From Streptomyces sp. 135 (GTDB lineage: Bacteria > Actinomycetota > Actinomycetes > Streptomycetales > Streptomycetaceae), in NCBI RefSeq assembly GCF_020026305.1, contig NZ_CP075691.1, positions 1,302,001-1,366,000 on the forward strand: a stretch of 64,000 bases of DNA, in the 5' to 3' direction. This document shows positions 21,687 through 30,663 of this stretch, one piece after another. Numbering within the stretch: the stretch's first letter is position 1; each line of letters starts with the position of its first letter. Both the position numbers and the translations under genes were made by a program. The notes beneath the pieces were generated by a model. It saw only the letters and a program-made list of their open reading frames with translations. It did not search any database and had not been told where the DNA came from.

Positions 21687-23186
21687 TCAGGCCACGAACG
21701 GTTGCGCGACCTCCGCACCCGCCCCGGCGCCCGTCTCCACGAGGCGGGCGGCGGCGGCCAGGCGCACCGCCGCCTCCTCGGCCACCGCGCCGCCCACGGT
21801 GAACGGCAGCCGCACATAGCCCTCGAAGGCACCGTCGACACCGAAGCGCGGCCCTGACGGCACCCGCACCCCCACGCGCTCGCCCACCTCGGCGAGCCGT
21901 GACCCGGACAGGCCGCCGGTGCGCACCCACAGCGTCAGACCGCCGCGCGGCACCTCGAACTCCCAGCCGGGCAGTTCGCGGCGTACGGCGGCGACCAGCG
22001 CGTCACGGTTCTCCCTGGCCTGCTCCCTGCGCACGTCCACGGCGGCTTCCCAGCCGCCGGTGTTCAGGAGCCAGTTCACGGCCAGCTGTTCGAGCACGGG
22101 AGTGCCCAGATCGGCGTAGGCGCGGGCCGCGACGAGGCTGCGGATCACGTCGGGTGCGGCCCGCACCCAGCCGATGCGCATGCCCGCCCAGAAGGCCTTG
22201 CTCGCCGAGCCGACGGTGATGACGGTGGAGCCGGCCGGGTCGAACCCGCAGACGGGGCGCGGCATGGTGAGGTCCGGTTCGAGCCCGAGCTCGCTCATCG
22301 TCTCGTCGACGACGAGGACCGTACCGGCCGAGCGGGCCGCCTCGACCAGCTGCCTGCGCTGGTCCTCGCCCGCGAGCGCGCCCGTGGGGTTGTGGAAGTC
22401 CGCGACGACGTACGCGAGCCGGGGCGCCGCGTCCCGCAGGACCTGCCGCCAGCGGTCCATGTCCCAGCCCGTCAGCCCCTCGGCCATGGCCACGGGGACG
22501 AGCCGGGCGCCCGCCTCGCGCATGAGCTGGAGGATGTTGGCGTACGAGGGGGACTCCACCGCGATGCGTTCGCCGCGCCCCGCGAAGAGATGGCAGATCG
22601 CGTCGATGGCGCCCATCGCACCGGTGGTCACCATGATCTGCTCGGGCATCGTCGGGATCCCGCGCGCGGTGTAGCGCTCGGCGAGCATCTCGCGCAGGGC
22701 GGGCAGGCCCGCGGGATAGTCGCCGTGCGTGTGGGCGTAGGGGGGCAACGCTTCGAGGGCGCCCTGCACCGAGCGGGTCAGCCACGGCTCGGGCGCGGGC
22801 AGCGCCGCGCAGCCCAGGTCGATCATCGAACCGAGCGCCTCCGGAGGCAGCGGTTCGAGCCCGCGCGCGGGCAGGGGGTTTCCGGCGGGGACGGCGGTCC
22901 AGCTGCCCGCTCCCCTGCGGGACTCCAGGAAGCCTTCGCTGCGCAGCGCCTCATAGGCGGCGGCCACGGTGGTGCGGCTGACGGCGAGCGCCACCGCCAG
23001 TTCGCGTTCGGCGGGCAGGCGCGCGGCGACGGGGACGCGGCCTTCGAGCACCAGCAGCCGGATGCCGTCGGCGAGCGCGCGGTAGGCGGGCGGGCGGCGG
23101 GCGCCGGTGCCGCTGGGAGGCGCCTGCTGGGAGGCGAGGAGCCGGGCCAACTGGGTCGAGCCCATCGCTGAAGTCCACTGAGCCAT
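21687..23186 (-). CDS. MocR-type (GntR N-domain + aminotransferase I domain) PLP-dependent regulator
   Basis: 499 residues from the ATG at 23186. A GntR winged helix occupies about residues 25-100 (ADGIRLLVLEGRVPVAARLPAERELAVALAVSR region). A fold-type I aminotransferase-like domain follows, with the Schiff-base Lys in VGSASKAFWAGMRIGW. The gene is divergent from a YczE-type membrane protein; the MocR subfamily called YczR is known to be genetically linked to yczE. It likely autoregulates and controls that neighbour using PLP or an amino compound as effector (inference). Confidence 0.9.
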   Translation of the reverse strand: MAQWTSAMGSTQLARLLASQQAPPSGTGARRPPAYRALADGIRLLVLEGRVPVAARLPAERELAVALAVSRTTVAAAYEALRSEGFLESRRGAGSWTAVPAGNPLPARGLEPLPPEALGSMIDLGCAALPAPEPWLTRSVQGALEALPPYAHTHGDYPAGLPALREMLAERYTARGIPTMPEQIMVTTGAMGAIDAICHLFAGRGERIAVESPSYANILQLMREAGARLVPVAMAEGLTGWDMDRWRQVLRDAAPRLAYVVADFHNPTGALAGEDQRRQLVEAARSAGTVLVVDETMSELGLEPDLTMPRPVCGFDPAGSTVITVGSASKAFWAGMRIGWVRAAPDVIRSLVAARAYADLGTPVLEQLAVNWLLNTGGWEAAVDVRREQARENRDALVAAVRRELPGWEFEVPRGGLTLWVRTGGLSGSRLAEVGERVGVRVPSGPRFGVDGAFEGYVRLPFTVGGAVAEEAAVRLAAAARLVETGAGAGAEVAQPFVA

Positions 23187-23286
23187 GATTCCCAGTCCAC
23201 CTTCCCCGGATTGGCCATGGTTTCGGTCTGCTTCCAAGCCACAGGGTGTCATGCGTCAAGCCACCGGCACTACTGGGGAGCGTTCC

Positions 23287-23964
23287 TTGTCCGTCACCGA
23301 GCCACAGCCGCAGCGACGTCTGAGGCCGCATCTCACGAGGCGGCTCGTCCGGCTGTACGCGGGGCTGGCGCTGTACGGCGCGAGTTCCGCGCTGATGGTC
23401 GAGGCGGGACTCGGGCCCGAACCGTGGAACGTCCTCAACCAGGGCCTCGCCAAGCTGACCGGTCTGTCCATCGGGTCCGTGTCGATCGTCGTGGGCGCGG
23501 CGGTCCTGCTGCTGTGGATCCCGCTGCGCCAGCGCCCCGGCCTCGGCACGGTGTCGAACGTAGTCGTCTGCGGCGTGGCGATGGACGCCACCCTGGCGCT
23601 GCTCCCTGACGCCCACGCGCTCGCCGTACGCGTACCGCTGCTGGTGGCCGGGGTCCTGCTCAACGGGGTGGCGACCGGGCTCTACATCACGGCGGCGTTC
23701 GGCCCCGGGCCGAGGGACGGCCTGATGACGGGCCTGCATCGGCGCACCGGCCGCTCGATCCGGCTCATCAGGACCTCCATCGAGGCGACGGTCGTCGTCA
23801 CCGGCTTCGCCCTGGGCGGCACGGTCGGCGCCGGTACGCTCCTCTACGCGCTGTCGATCGGCCCGCTCGCCCAGTTCTTCCTGCGCCGCTTCGCCCCGCC
23901 CGCACCCGGCGCGGGAAACGTCATCGCCTCCGGCGGTCCTTCGGAGGCGATACTTCAGCGGTGA
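23287..23964 (+). CDS. YczE/YyaS/YitT-family membrane protein
   Basis: About 225 residues from the TTG at 23287, preceded by GGGGAG; an ATG at 23251 is an in-frame alternative. Five predicted membrane helices, with the family landmarks LGPEPWNVLNQGLAKLTGLSIG and AAFGPGPRDGLMTGLHRRTG. The function of this family is not established. It is divergent from a MocR regulator and its stop overlaps the start of the phosphodiesterase gene by four bases (GTGA). Confidence 0.85.
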   Translation: MSVTEPQPQRRLRPHLTRRLVRLYAGLALYGASSALMVEAGLGPEPWNVLNQGLAKLTGLSIGSVSIVVGAAVLLLWIPLRQRPGLGTVSNVVVCGVAMDATLALLPDAHALAVRVPLLVAGVLLNGVATGLYITAAFGPGPRDGLMTGLHRRTGRSIRLIRTSIEATVVVTGFALGGTVGAGTLLYALSIGPLAQFFLRRFAPPAPGAGNVIASGGPSEAILQR

Positions 23965-24728
23965 CCACGCGCGTACGCCATCCCTACCTCGCTCACCCGG
24001 GGCCCCTGGCCCTCGCCCACCGCGGGGGCGCCGCGGACGGCCTGGAGAACACCGCCGCCGCCTTCCGGCGCGCCGTCGGTCTCGGCTACCGCTACATCGA
24101 GACCGATGTGCACGCCACGGCCGACGGCCGCCTCGTCGCCTTCCACGACGCGACGCTCGACCGCGTCACGGACGCGGCGGGCCGCATCGTCGACCTCCCG
24201 TGGAGCGAGGTGCGCCACGCGCGCGTGGCCGGCACGGAGCCGGTGCCCCTCTTCGAAGAGCTCCTGGAGGCCTTCCCCGACGTGCGCTGGAACGTGGACG
24301 TGAAGGCCGACCCCGCGCTGGCGCCGCTGCTCTACCTGATCCGTCGCGCCGGGGCCTGGGACCGCGTCTGCGTCGGCTCGTTCTCCGAGGCGCGCGTGGC
24401 CCGGGCGCAGCGCCTCGCGGGCCCGCGCCTCGCCACGTCGTTCGGTACGCGGGGCGTGGCGGCGCTGCGTATGCGGTCGTACGGCGTCCCGGCGGTGGTC
24501 CGCCGCTCGGCGGTCTGTGCGCAGGTGCCCGAGACGCACGGCGGGATACGGGTGGTCGACCACCGCTTCGTGCGGGCCGCCCACGCGCGCGGGCTCCAGG
24601 TCCACGTGTGGACCGTCAACGACGCCGAGCGCATGGCAGCCCTGCTGGACCTGGGCGTGGATGGCATAGTTTCCGATCACATCGAGACGCTGCGCGAGGT
24701 GCTGGAGGACCGGGGGGCCTGGATCTGA
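23961..24728 (+). CDS. glycerophosphodiester phosphodiesterase
   Basis: 255 residues, no signal peptide, so cytoplasmic. The GDPD catalytic region is visible: LAHRGGAADGLENTAAAF (His and Glu of the site), YIETDVHATADGRLVAFHD (metal ligands and catalytic His), and a C-terminal VHVWTVNDAERMAALLDLGVDGIVSD. It hydrolyses glycerophosphodiesters to an alcohol and glycerol 3-phosphate. The GTG start overlaps the YczE stop, so the two are co-translated. Confidence 0.93.
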   Translation: MTTRVRHPYLAHPGPLALAHRGGAADGLENTAAAFRRAVGLGYRYIETDVHATADGRLVAFHDATLDRVTDAAGRIVDLPWSEVRHARVAGTEPVPLFEELLEAFPDVRWNVDVKADPALAPLLYLIRRAGAWDRVCVGSFSEARVARAQRLAGPRLATSFGTRGVAALRMRSYGVPAVVRRSAVCAQVPETHGGIRVVDHRFVRAAHARGLQVHVWTVNDAERMAALLDLGVDGIVSDHIETLREVLEDRGAWI

Positions 24729-24782
24729 CTGGTCGGACCGCCCGAGGGCGGCTTCGCACCACGGGGAACAGCGAGGTCACGG

Positions 24783-26135
24783 GTGGGCACCGACACCGAG
24801 CGGACGGCTGCGGCCGACGAAGCCGCCGCGGAACGGCGGCGCGAACAGCGCGGCTGGTACTTCTACGACTGGGCGTGCTCGGTCTACTCGACCAGCGTCC
24901 TGACCGTGTTCCTGGGCCCCTACCTCACGGAGATCGCCAAGGCGGCCGCCGACCCGGAGGGGTACGTGCACCCGCTGGGCATCCCGGTCCGGGCGGGCTC
25001 CTTCTTCGCGTACGCGGTGTCCGCCTCCGTGCTCGTGTCCGTCTTCGTGATGCCGCCGGCGGCCGCCGCCGCCGACCGCACCGGGCGCAAGAAGCCGCTG
25101 CTGGCCGTGGCCGCGTACCTGGGGGCGGCCGCGACGGCGGGGATGTTCTTCCTGGACGGCGACCGCTATCTCCTCGGCGGCCTCCTGCTGATCGTCGCCA
25201 ACGCCTCGCTCGCCGTCTCGATGGTGCTCTACAACTCCTACCTGCCCCAGATCGCCCCTCCCGAGGAGCGCGACGCGGTCTCCTCGCGCGGCTGGGCCTT
25301 CGGTTACGCCTCGGGCGCCCTGGTCCTGGTGGCGAACCTGGTGCTGTTCCTCGCCCATGACACCTTCGGTGTCTCCGAGTCGACCGCGGTCCGCATCTGC
25401 CTGGCGTCGGCCGGCGTGTGGTGGGGCGCCTTCACCCTCGTACCGCTGAAGCGGCTGCGCGACCGGCGGGCGGCGCCGTCGGAGGGCGCGTCGCGCGGTG
25501 GCCTGCGGCAACTGGCGGCGACGGTGCGCGACATGCGCAGGCACCCTCACACGCTCGCCTTCCTGCTGGCGTACCTCGTCTACAACGACGGGGTGCAGAC
25601 GGTGATCTCCCAGGCGTCCGTCTACGGCTCCGAGGAGCTCGGGCTCAGCCAGTCCACGCTGATCGTCGCGGTGCTGCTGGTGCAGCTGCTCGCGGTCGCC
25701 GGGGCGCTCACCATGGGCGGGCTCGCCCGGATCCACGGCGCCAAGCGCGTCATCCTCGGCTCCCTCGTGGCCTGGACGGTGACGATCGGGGCGGGTTACT
25801 TCCTGCCCTCGGGGGCGCCCGCGTGGTTCTTCGTCCTGGCGGCGGGGATCGGCCTGGTCCTCGGCGGCACGCAGGCCCTGTCCCGCTCCCTCTTCTCGCA
25901 CCTGGTGCCGCGCGGCAAGGAGGCCGAGTACTTCTCCGCGTACGAGATCAGCGACCGCGGGATGGCCTGGCTGGGGCCGCTGATCTTCGGCCTCACCTAC
26001 CAGCTCACCGGGAGCTACCGGGACGCGATCGTCTCCCTCGTGGCCTTCTTCGCGCTCGGTTTCGTGCTGCTCGCGAGGGTGCCGGTGAGGCGTGCGGTGC
26101 GCGACGCGGGGAACCCCGTACCCGAGAGGATTTAA
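24783..26135 (+). CDS. MFS transporter, UMF1 / Atg22-like family
   Basis: 450 residues, about twelve membrane helices. The N-terminal motif WYFYDWACSVYSTSVLTVF is diagnostic of the UMF1 (Atg22-like) branch, whose fungal member exports amino acids from the vacuole. Bacterial substrates are unknown. GTG start with weak ribosome site. It follows the phosphodiesterase by 54 bases and may share its transcript. Confidence 0.88.
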   Translation: MGTDTERTAAADEAAAERRREQRGWYFYDWACSVYSTSVLTVFLGPYLTEIAKAAADPEGYVHPLGIPVRAGSFFAYAVSASVLVSVFVMPPAAAAADRTGRKKPLLAVAAYLGAAATAGMFFLDGDRYLLGGLLLIVANASLAVSMVLYNSYLPQIAPPEERDAVSSRGWAFGYASGALVLVANLVLFLAHDTFGVSESTAVRICLASAGVWWGAFTLVPLKRLRDRRAAPSEGASRGGLRQLAATVRDMRRHPHTLAFLLAYLVYNDGVQTVISQASVYGSEELGLSQSTLIVAVLLVQLLAVAGALTMGGLARIHGAKRVILGSLVAWTVTIGAGYFLPSGAPAWFFVLAAGIGLVLGGTQALSRSLFSHLVPRGKEAEYFSAYEISDRGMAWLGPLIFGLTYQLTGSYRDAIVSLVAFFALGFVLLARVPVRRAVRDAGNPVPERI

Positions 26136-26221
26136 CAACTGAGGGCAAAGGCCGGTAGTGTACGCGTTTGGCCTGCCAGGCGGACCGTTACTGCGATCTG
26201 GAGATTCAGAAACGCTGGGTG

Positions 26222-26239
26222 ACATCTGCTGTCAGATGT
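26222..26239. promoter_or_regulatory. perfect inverted repeat between the UMF1 gene and rbpA
   Basis: ACATCTG-CTGT-CAGATGT, 7-base arms and a 4-base loop, 86 bases past the MFS stop and 65 bases before the sigma-R-type promoter of rbpA. Weak for a terminator; could be an operator. Nothing else recognisable in 26136-26300. Confidence 0.4.
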
Positions 26240-26303
26240 GACAAACCGGGCGCTGGTGGGTACAACAAGGGGCGGCATACGACGGCGACGCATGACCCTG
26301 AAC

Positions 26304-26330
26304 GGGAATCTTTACCGCCGACCGGACGTT
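26304..26330 (+). promoter_or_regulatory. sigma-R-type promoter of rbpA
   Basis: GGGAAT (26304-26309), 18 bases, then GTT (26328-26330). This is the exact GGGAAT-N18-GTT consensus for the thiol-oxidative stress sigma factor SigR, and rbpA is an established SigR target in S. coelicolor. A transcript from here would have a leader of about 50-55 bases. Confidence 0.88.
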
Positions 26331-26391
26331 GACCGGATGACGACGACAGCGACACCTGTCCTGTGGGCGACAAGCCCGGGAGGCACGATTC

Positions 26392-26766
26392 ATGAGTGAG
26401 CGAGCTCTTCGCGGCACGCGCCTCGTGGTGACAAGCTACGAGACCGACCGCGGCATCGACCTGGCTCCGCGCCAGGCCGTGGAGTACGCATGCCAGAACG
26501 GACATCGTTTCGAGATGCCGTTCTCGGTCGAGGCGGAGATCCCGCCGGAGTGGGAGTGCAAGGTCTGCGGGGCCCAGGCACTCCTGGTAGACGGCGACGG
26601 ACCTGAGGAGAAGAAGGGCAAGCCGGCGCGTACGCACTGGGACATGCTCATGGAGCGCCGTACTCGAGAGGAACTCGAAGAGGTCCTGGAGGAGCGCCTC
26701 GCGGTCCTTCGGTCCGGTGCCATGAACATCGCGGTGCATCCGCGGGACAGCCGTAAGTCCGCCTGA
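26392..26766 (+). CDS. rbpA: RNA polymerase-binding protein RbpA
   Basis: 124 residues. RbpA binds the housekeeping sigma factor and RNA polymerase and stabilises open complexes in actinobacteria. Visible parts: N-terminal tail, core domain with the zinc-ligand-type residues C34, H38, C56 and C59, a basic linker (EEKKGKPARTHWDMLMERR) and the C-terminal sigma-interaction helix (TREELEEVLEERLAVLR). Length and sequence match the S. coelicolor protein (SCO1421). ATG start; a strong hairpin follows the stop. Confidence 0.97.
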   Translation: MSERALRGTRLVVTSYETDRGIDLAPRQAVEYACQNGHRFEMPFSVEAEIPPEWECKVCGAQALLVDGDGPEEKKGKPARTHWDMLMERRTREELEEVLEERLAVLRSGAMNIAVHPRDSRKSA

Positions 26767-26803
26767 CGACGGACCCGGCACACAACCGCACAGCAGCACA
26801 CGT

Positions 26804-26846
26804 ACGAGGGCCGGGGCCACTGCTCAGCAGTGGCCCCGGCCCTCGT
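26804..26846. terminator. very strong hairpin terminator after rbpA
   Basis: Two perfect 21-base arms (26804-26824 and 26826-26846) around a single central base; the arm begins ACGAGGGCCGGGGCC. Lies 37 bases past the rbpA stop and before the convergent fxsA-like gene, so it may serve both strands. Confidence 0.85.
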
Positions 26847-26914
26847 GCGTCTGCGCCTCGTGTGTCTGCGCCTCTGCGCCTCTTCTTCGGATCGGTCCTT
26901 CCGACGGTACGCCG

Positions 26915-27490
26915 TCAGTGCGGCAGCTGCGGGTCGTCAGGGCGGGGGCCGCGCGCCGGGGGCTCGTCCCTGATGACCTCGCCCTGGACGACCTTGCCGT
27001 CCGGGCGGTGCATGCGCGCCTGCTGGAAGGGGTCGCCGAGGCCGCCGGGCGTCGCCTCGCGGACCTTGCGCTCGAACGTCCGCTCCGCGTACTTCCCGAG
27101 GGCCTTCTGGACCGGCGGCACCAGCAGGATCAGCCCCAGGGCGTCCGAGATCAGGCCGGGCAGGATGATCAGCAGGCCGCCCAGCATCGTCAGGGCCCCG
27201 CCGCCGCCGGACGCGGCGGGCTCGGGCGGGATGCCGCTCTGCTGCTGTTGCACCGCCTCGCTGAGCTTGCGGAAGGCCCTGCGCCCCGCGCGCTTGATCA
27301 CCGCGGAGCCGAGCACGAGGCCGCCCACCAGGAGCAGGAAGACCACGAGCCCGTTCGTGGCGCCCGCCACGACGGTGAGCAGCCAGATTTCCAGGACGAG
27401 CCACGCGGCGATGCCGAGCGGCAGGAACCTCAGGGGCCCGGAGCGCCGGGGCCTGGCGGGTCGGATGGGAGGCGGTGCGCCAGTCGTCAT
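26915..27490 (-). CDS. fxsA: FxsA-family membrane protein
   Basis: 191 residues. FxsA domain with helices at about 24-65 and 99-125 (LGIAAWLVLEIWLLTVVAGA, then MLGGLLIILPGLISDALGLILLVPPV). E. coli FxsA affects exclusion of phage T7 by F plasmid; the actinobacterial role is unknown. The C-terminus is long, charged and Pro-rich. It is transcribed downstream of the mannosyltransferase gene (73-base gap). Confidence 0.9.
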   Translation of the reverse strand: MTTGAPPPIRPARPRRSGPLRFLPLGIAAWLVLEIWLLTVVAGATNGLVVFLLLVGGLVLGSAVIKRAGRRAFRKLSEAVQQQQSGIPPEPAASGGGGALTMLGGLLIILPGLISDALGLILLVPPVQKALGKYAERTFERKVREATPGGLGDPFQQARMHRPDGKVVQGEVIRDEPPARGPRPDDPQLPH

Positions 27491-27563
27491 GCTCCCAGTG
27501 TGCCTGGGTCCGTCTCAGGCCGGGATAAGGGGGATGATCAAGAAGGCGGGGCGCAGGTGCCGC

Positions 27564-28355
27564 TCAGGGCTGCTTGCGCCCGATGACCCGGCCCACCCGC
27601 TCGCCCACACCCCAGGCGGTGACCCGCCACAGCGCCTCGACGACGATGTTCTGGCTCATCTTGCTGTCGCCCAGTTCGCGCTCGACGAACGTGATCGGCA
27701 CCTCGACGACGTGGTAGCCCGCCTTGATCGCGCGGCGCGCCAGGTCGACCTGGAAGCAGTAGCCCTGCGACTCGACCTCGCTCAGGCCGAGGCCTTCGAG
27801 GGTCTCGCGGCGGAAGGCGCGGTAGCCGCCCGTCACGTCCCGGATGGGCACGTCGAGCAGCAGGCGCGAGTAGGTGCTGCCGCCGCGGGAGATGAACTCG
27901 CGGTGCTTGGGCCAGTTCACGACCCGGCCGCCCGGCACCCAGCGCGAGCCGAGCACGAGGTCGGCGCCCTTGAGCGCGGTCAGCAGCCGGGGCAGCTCCT
28001 CGGGCTGGTGGGAGCCGTCGGCGTCCATCTCGATCAGCACGCCGTAGTCGTGGTCGAGCCCCCAGCGGAAGCCCGCGAGGTAGGCGGCGCCGAGGCCTTC
28101 CTTGCCCTTGCGGTGCAGCACGTGCACCTGCTCGTCCTCGGCCGCGAGCTCGTCGGCGATCTTGCCGGTGCCGTCGGGGCTGTTGTCATCGGCGATCAGG
28201 ACGTGCGCGTCCGGCACGGAGGCCCGCACCCGGCCGACGATGGACGCGATGTTCTCCGCCTCGTCGTAGGTCGGAATGATCACCAAGGCCGTGCCGAGCG
28301 AGCCGAACTGCCTCCCCTGGTCTCCCGCTTCGAAGACCCGACCGCCGTCGTTCAC
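27564..28355 (-). CDS. ppm1: polyprenol-phosphate mannose synthase (GT2 family)
   Basis: 263 residues from the GTG at 28355 (AAGGGG upstream). It transfers mannose from GDP-mannose to polyprenol phosphate, the donor for protein O-mannosylation and lipoglycans. GT2 landmarks: IPTYDEAENI, ADDNSPDGTG, the metal-binding EMDADGSH, and GSRWVPGG. It contains only the glycosyltransferase domain, without a fused apolipoprotein N-acyltransferase. Upstream in-frame sequence to 28640 lacks protein-like composition and was excluded. Confidence 0.93.
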   Translation of the reverse strand: MNDGGRVFEAGDQGRQFGSLGTALVIIPTYDEAENIASIVGRVRASVPDAHVLIADDNSPDGTGKIADELAAEDEQVHVLHRKGKEGLGAAYLAGFRWGLDHDYGVLIEMDADGSHQPEELPRLLTALKGADLVLGSRWVPGGRVVNWPKHREFISRGGSTYSRLLLDVPIRDVTGGYRAFRRETLEGLGLSEVESQGYCFQVDLARRAIKAGYHVVEVPITFVERELGDSKMSQNIVVEALWRVTAWGVGERVGRVIGRKQP

Positions 28356-28846
28356 TACTGCCCCTTCGTTCGTACGCAGAGGACAACCATAGTGGCCGCG
28401 GCCTGCGCCGCAGCGGCGGCACGGAGGTAGTGGCGGCCGGCACTGCGGATCGGGGCCCGGCACCCTTCGGGCCGACCTGGGACCCGCTGGCTGCGGATCG
28501 ACCGAAAGCCGTTGTCTACTGAGCGTCCGGGCCCCACCCGGGTCACACCTGCCGATCGGCTCATACGTTCCCTCGCCTCCGCGTCGCGGGCGCTGGACCT
28601 GGCTCCCAGTGGTGGTGCGCCGGTGCGGCACACCACCCATGACCCAGCGGCGTTCGACGACTGCGTGGAGGTTCGCCTCTCGGACGTCCTGTGGTGGACC
28701 CGGCCGAACCTACCGGCCCACGACGGCTCTCTGTCAATAGCCCGGTGAGCTGCGGTGATGATGAAGGCCACCAGGTCAGCGCCGAGGATTCCCAGGTCGT
28801 GCGGAGCTCCGGCGGGCCGCCACCGGCGCCGCGCACCGCCGGGACA
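28356..28846. other. 491-base intergenic region, no supported gene
   Basis: It separates the starts of the mannosyltransferase gene and the end of the amidohydrolase gene. A 78-codon plus-strand frame (28512-28748, TTG start) exists but has no ribosome site or recognisable content. AGTGGTGGTGCG and several short GC-rich repeats are present. I see no RNA gene. Confidence 0.5.
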
Positions 28847-30508
28847 TCACTCGTCCGGCCCCACATGGACCGGCCGGCCGCCCACCACCGTGCGCAGGCA
28901 GACCGGGAGTTCACCGCCCGGCGACAGGTCGGGCAGGCCGGGCGTGCCCGAGCGCGGGTCGGTCGACCAGCGGGCCACGCGGTCGTCCGGGGCCTGAACC
29001 ACCAGGTCGGAGGTGCGCCACACCGCGTAGTCCGCGGGCGCGCCCGGCACCAGGACGCCCGCGTCGTCACGGCCGACGGCGCGCCAGCCGCCCCTGGTGT
29101 GGGCGGTGAACGCGGCGCGCACGGAGACGCGGTGCTCGGGCGTGCGGTGGAAGGCGGCGGCGCGGACCGTGCCCCAGGGGTCGAGCGGCGTGACGGGGCT
29201 GTCGGAGCCGAAGGCCAGGGGCACGCCGGCGCGCAGCAGGGCCGCGTACGGATTGAGGGTGCGCGCCCGGTCGGCGCCGAGGCGCTGGGCGTACATGCCG
29301 TCCTCGCCGCCCCACAGGGCGTCGAAGGCGGGCTGCACGGACGCGGTGAGGCCGAACTCGGCGAGGCCCGCGATCGTCTCGGGGGTGAGCATCTCGGCGT
29401 GCTCCACGCGGTGCCGGGCGGCCCTGACACGCGCCGGGCCGAGCTTCTCGGCGGCCTGGCGCATGCCGTCGACCACGGAGCTCACCGCGGCGTCCCCGAT
29501 GGCGTGGAAGCCCGCCTGGAGGCCCGCCCCGGTGCACGCCACGACGTGGGCGGCGACGGCGGCGGCGTCCAGGTGGGCCGTGCCGGTGTGGGCGGCGTCG
29601 GCGTACGGCTCGTGGAGGCAGGCGGTGTGGGAGCCGAGGGCGCCGTCCACGAAGAGGTCACCGGCGGCGCCGAGCGCGCCCAACTCCCGGGCGCGGGCCA
29701 CGCCTTCCTCGCCGTGCTCGGCCCAGTAGCCGACGACGCGCGGCCCCGGCTCCTCGGCGGCGAGCCGCAGCAGCCCGGTGAAGTCGTCCTCGTCGGAGAT
29801 CTCCGGGCCCGCGCACTCGTGCACGGAGCCGATGCCGAGGGAGGCAGCGCGGCGCAGGGCGGCGCGCTGGGCCTCCGTGCGCTGGAGGGGCGTGATGGCG
29901 GCGAGGGCGGCGGCGCGCACCCCGTGGTGGGCGTCGCCGGTCAGCGGGGCGTCCGGGCGGAAGCCGGTGCGCTCGGTGATGCCGGGCACCAGGTCGAGCA
30001 GCGCGGTGGTGGCGACCGCCGAGTGGACGTCGATGCGGGAGAGGTAGAGCGGCCGGCCTCCGGTGGCCTCGTCGAGCTCCGCGCGCGTGGGCGGGCGGCC
30101 GCCGGGCCAGCGGGCGGCGTCCCAGCCGTGGCCGAGCAGGACGGTGTCGTGCGGCCGTGCGGCGGCGTGTTCGCGTACGCGTACGAGCGCGTCGTCCAGC
30201 GATCGGGCGCCCGACAGGTCGAGTCCCGTGAGGGCGAGGCCGGTGGCCGTGGTGTGCACGTGGGCGTCCGTGAAGGCCGGGGTGACCAGGGCGCCTTTGA
30301 GGTCGACGATGTCGTCGACGCCGTCGGCGAAGGCGTCCGCCGCGCCCTCGGAGCCGACCCAGGCGACATGGCCGCGCTCGACGACCATCGCGGTGGCGAA
30401 CGGATCGGCGGGGCTGTGGACGTCACCGCCGCGCAGCAGCACGGTGCGGTGGCTGTGGGCATCCTGGAGGTCCTGGGCGTCGTTCCCGGGGGCGGTGCTC
30501 TGGCTCAT
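28847..30508 (-). CDS. amidohydrolase family protein (YtcJ-like)
   Basis: 553 residues, typical for the YtcJ/exoenzyme-regulatory amidohydrolase group. The metal-binding motif is DAHVHTTATGLAL. Further landmarks are HGWDAARWPGGRPPTRAELDEATGGRPLYLSRIDVHSAV (about 117-155) and VEHAEMLTPETI. It should hydrolyse an N-acyl or cyclic amide; the substrate is unknown. No signal peptide. ATG start. It is followed upstream by an Lrp-type regulator on the same strand (156 bases), which may control it. Confidence 0.87.
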   Translation of the reverse strand: MSQSTAPGNDAQDLQDAHSHRTVLLRGGDVHSPADPFATAMVVERGHVAWVGSEGAADAFADGVDDIVDLKGALVTPAFTDAHVHTTATGLALTGLDLSGARSLDDALVRVREHAAARPHDTVLLGHGWDAARWPGGRPPTRAELDEATGGRPLYLSRIDVHSAVATTALLDLVPGITERTGFRPDAPLTGDAHHGVRAAALAAITPLQRTEAQRAALRRAASLGIGSVHECAGPEISDEDDFTGLLRLAAEEPGPRVVGYWAEHGEEGVARARELGALGAAGDLFVDGALGSHTACLHEPYADAAHTGTAHLDAAAVAAHVVACTGAGLQAGFHAIGDAAVSSVVDGMRQAAEKLGPARVRAARHRVEHAEMLTPETIAGLAEFGLTASVQPAFDALWGGEDGMYAQRLGADRARTLNPYAALLRAGVPLAFGSDSPVTPLDPWGTVRAAAFHRTPEHRVSVRAAFTAHTRGGWRAVGRDDAGVLVPGAPADYAVWRTSDLVVQAPDDRVARWSTDPRSGTPGLPDLSPGGELPVCLRTVVGGRPVHVGPDE

Positions 30509-30663
30509 GGGTCCAGTCTCGCCCCTGCGGGCGGGCGGGCGACGCGGGGGTCACCCCAGGGCGCGCGCCGCCGGGTGCGGGGGTCCACTCGTCGACTCGG
30601 CGGCCACCGGACGCCCCTTCGAGGCCCCCAGAGGGCCGTGCGCGAGCAGAAAGCGCATGCTGT

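Noticed and set aside
28512-28748. 78-codon frame in the gap upstream of the mannosyltransferase gene
   Set aside because: TTG start without ribosome site, no recognisable motif, and composition close to random GC-rich sequence.
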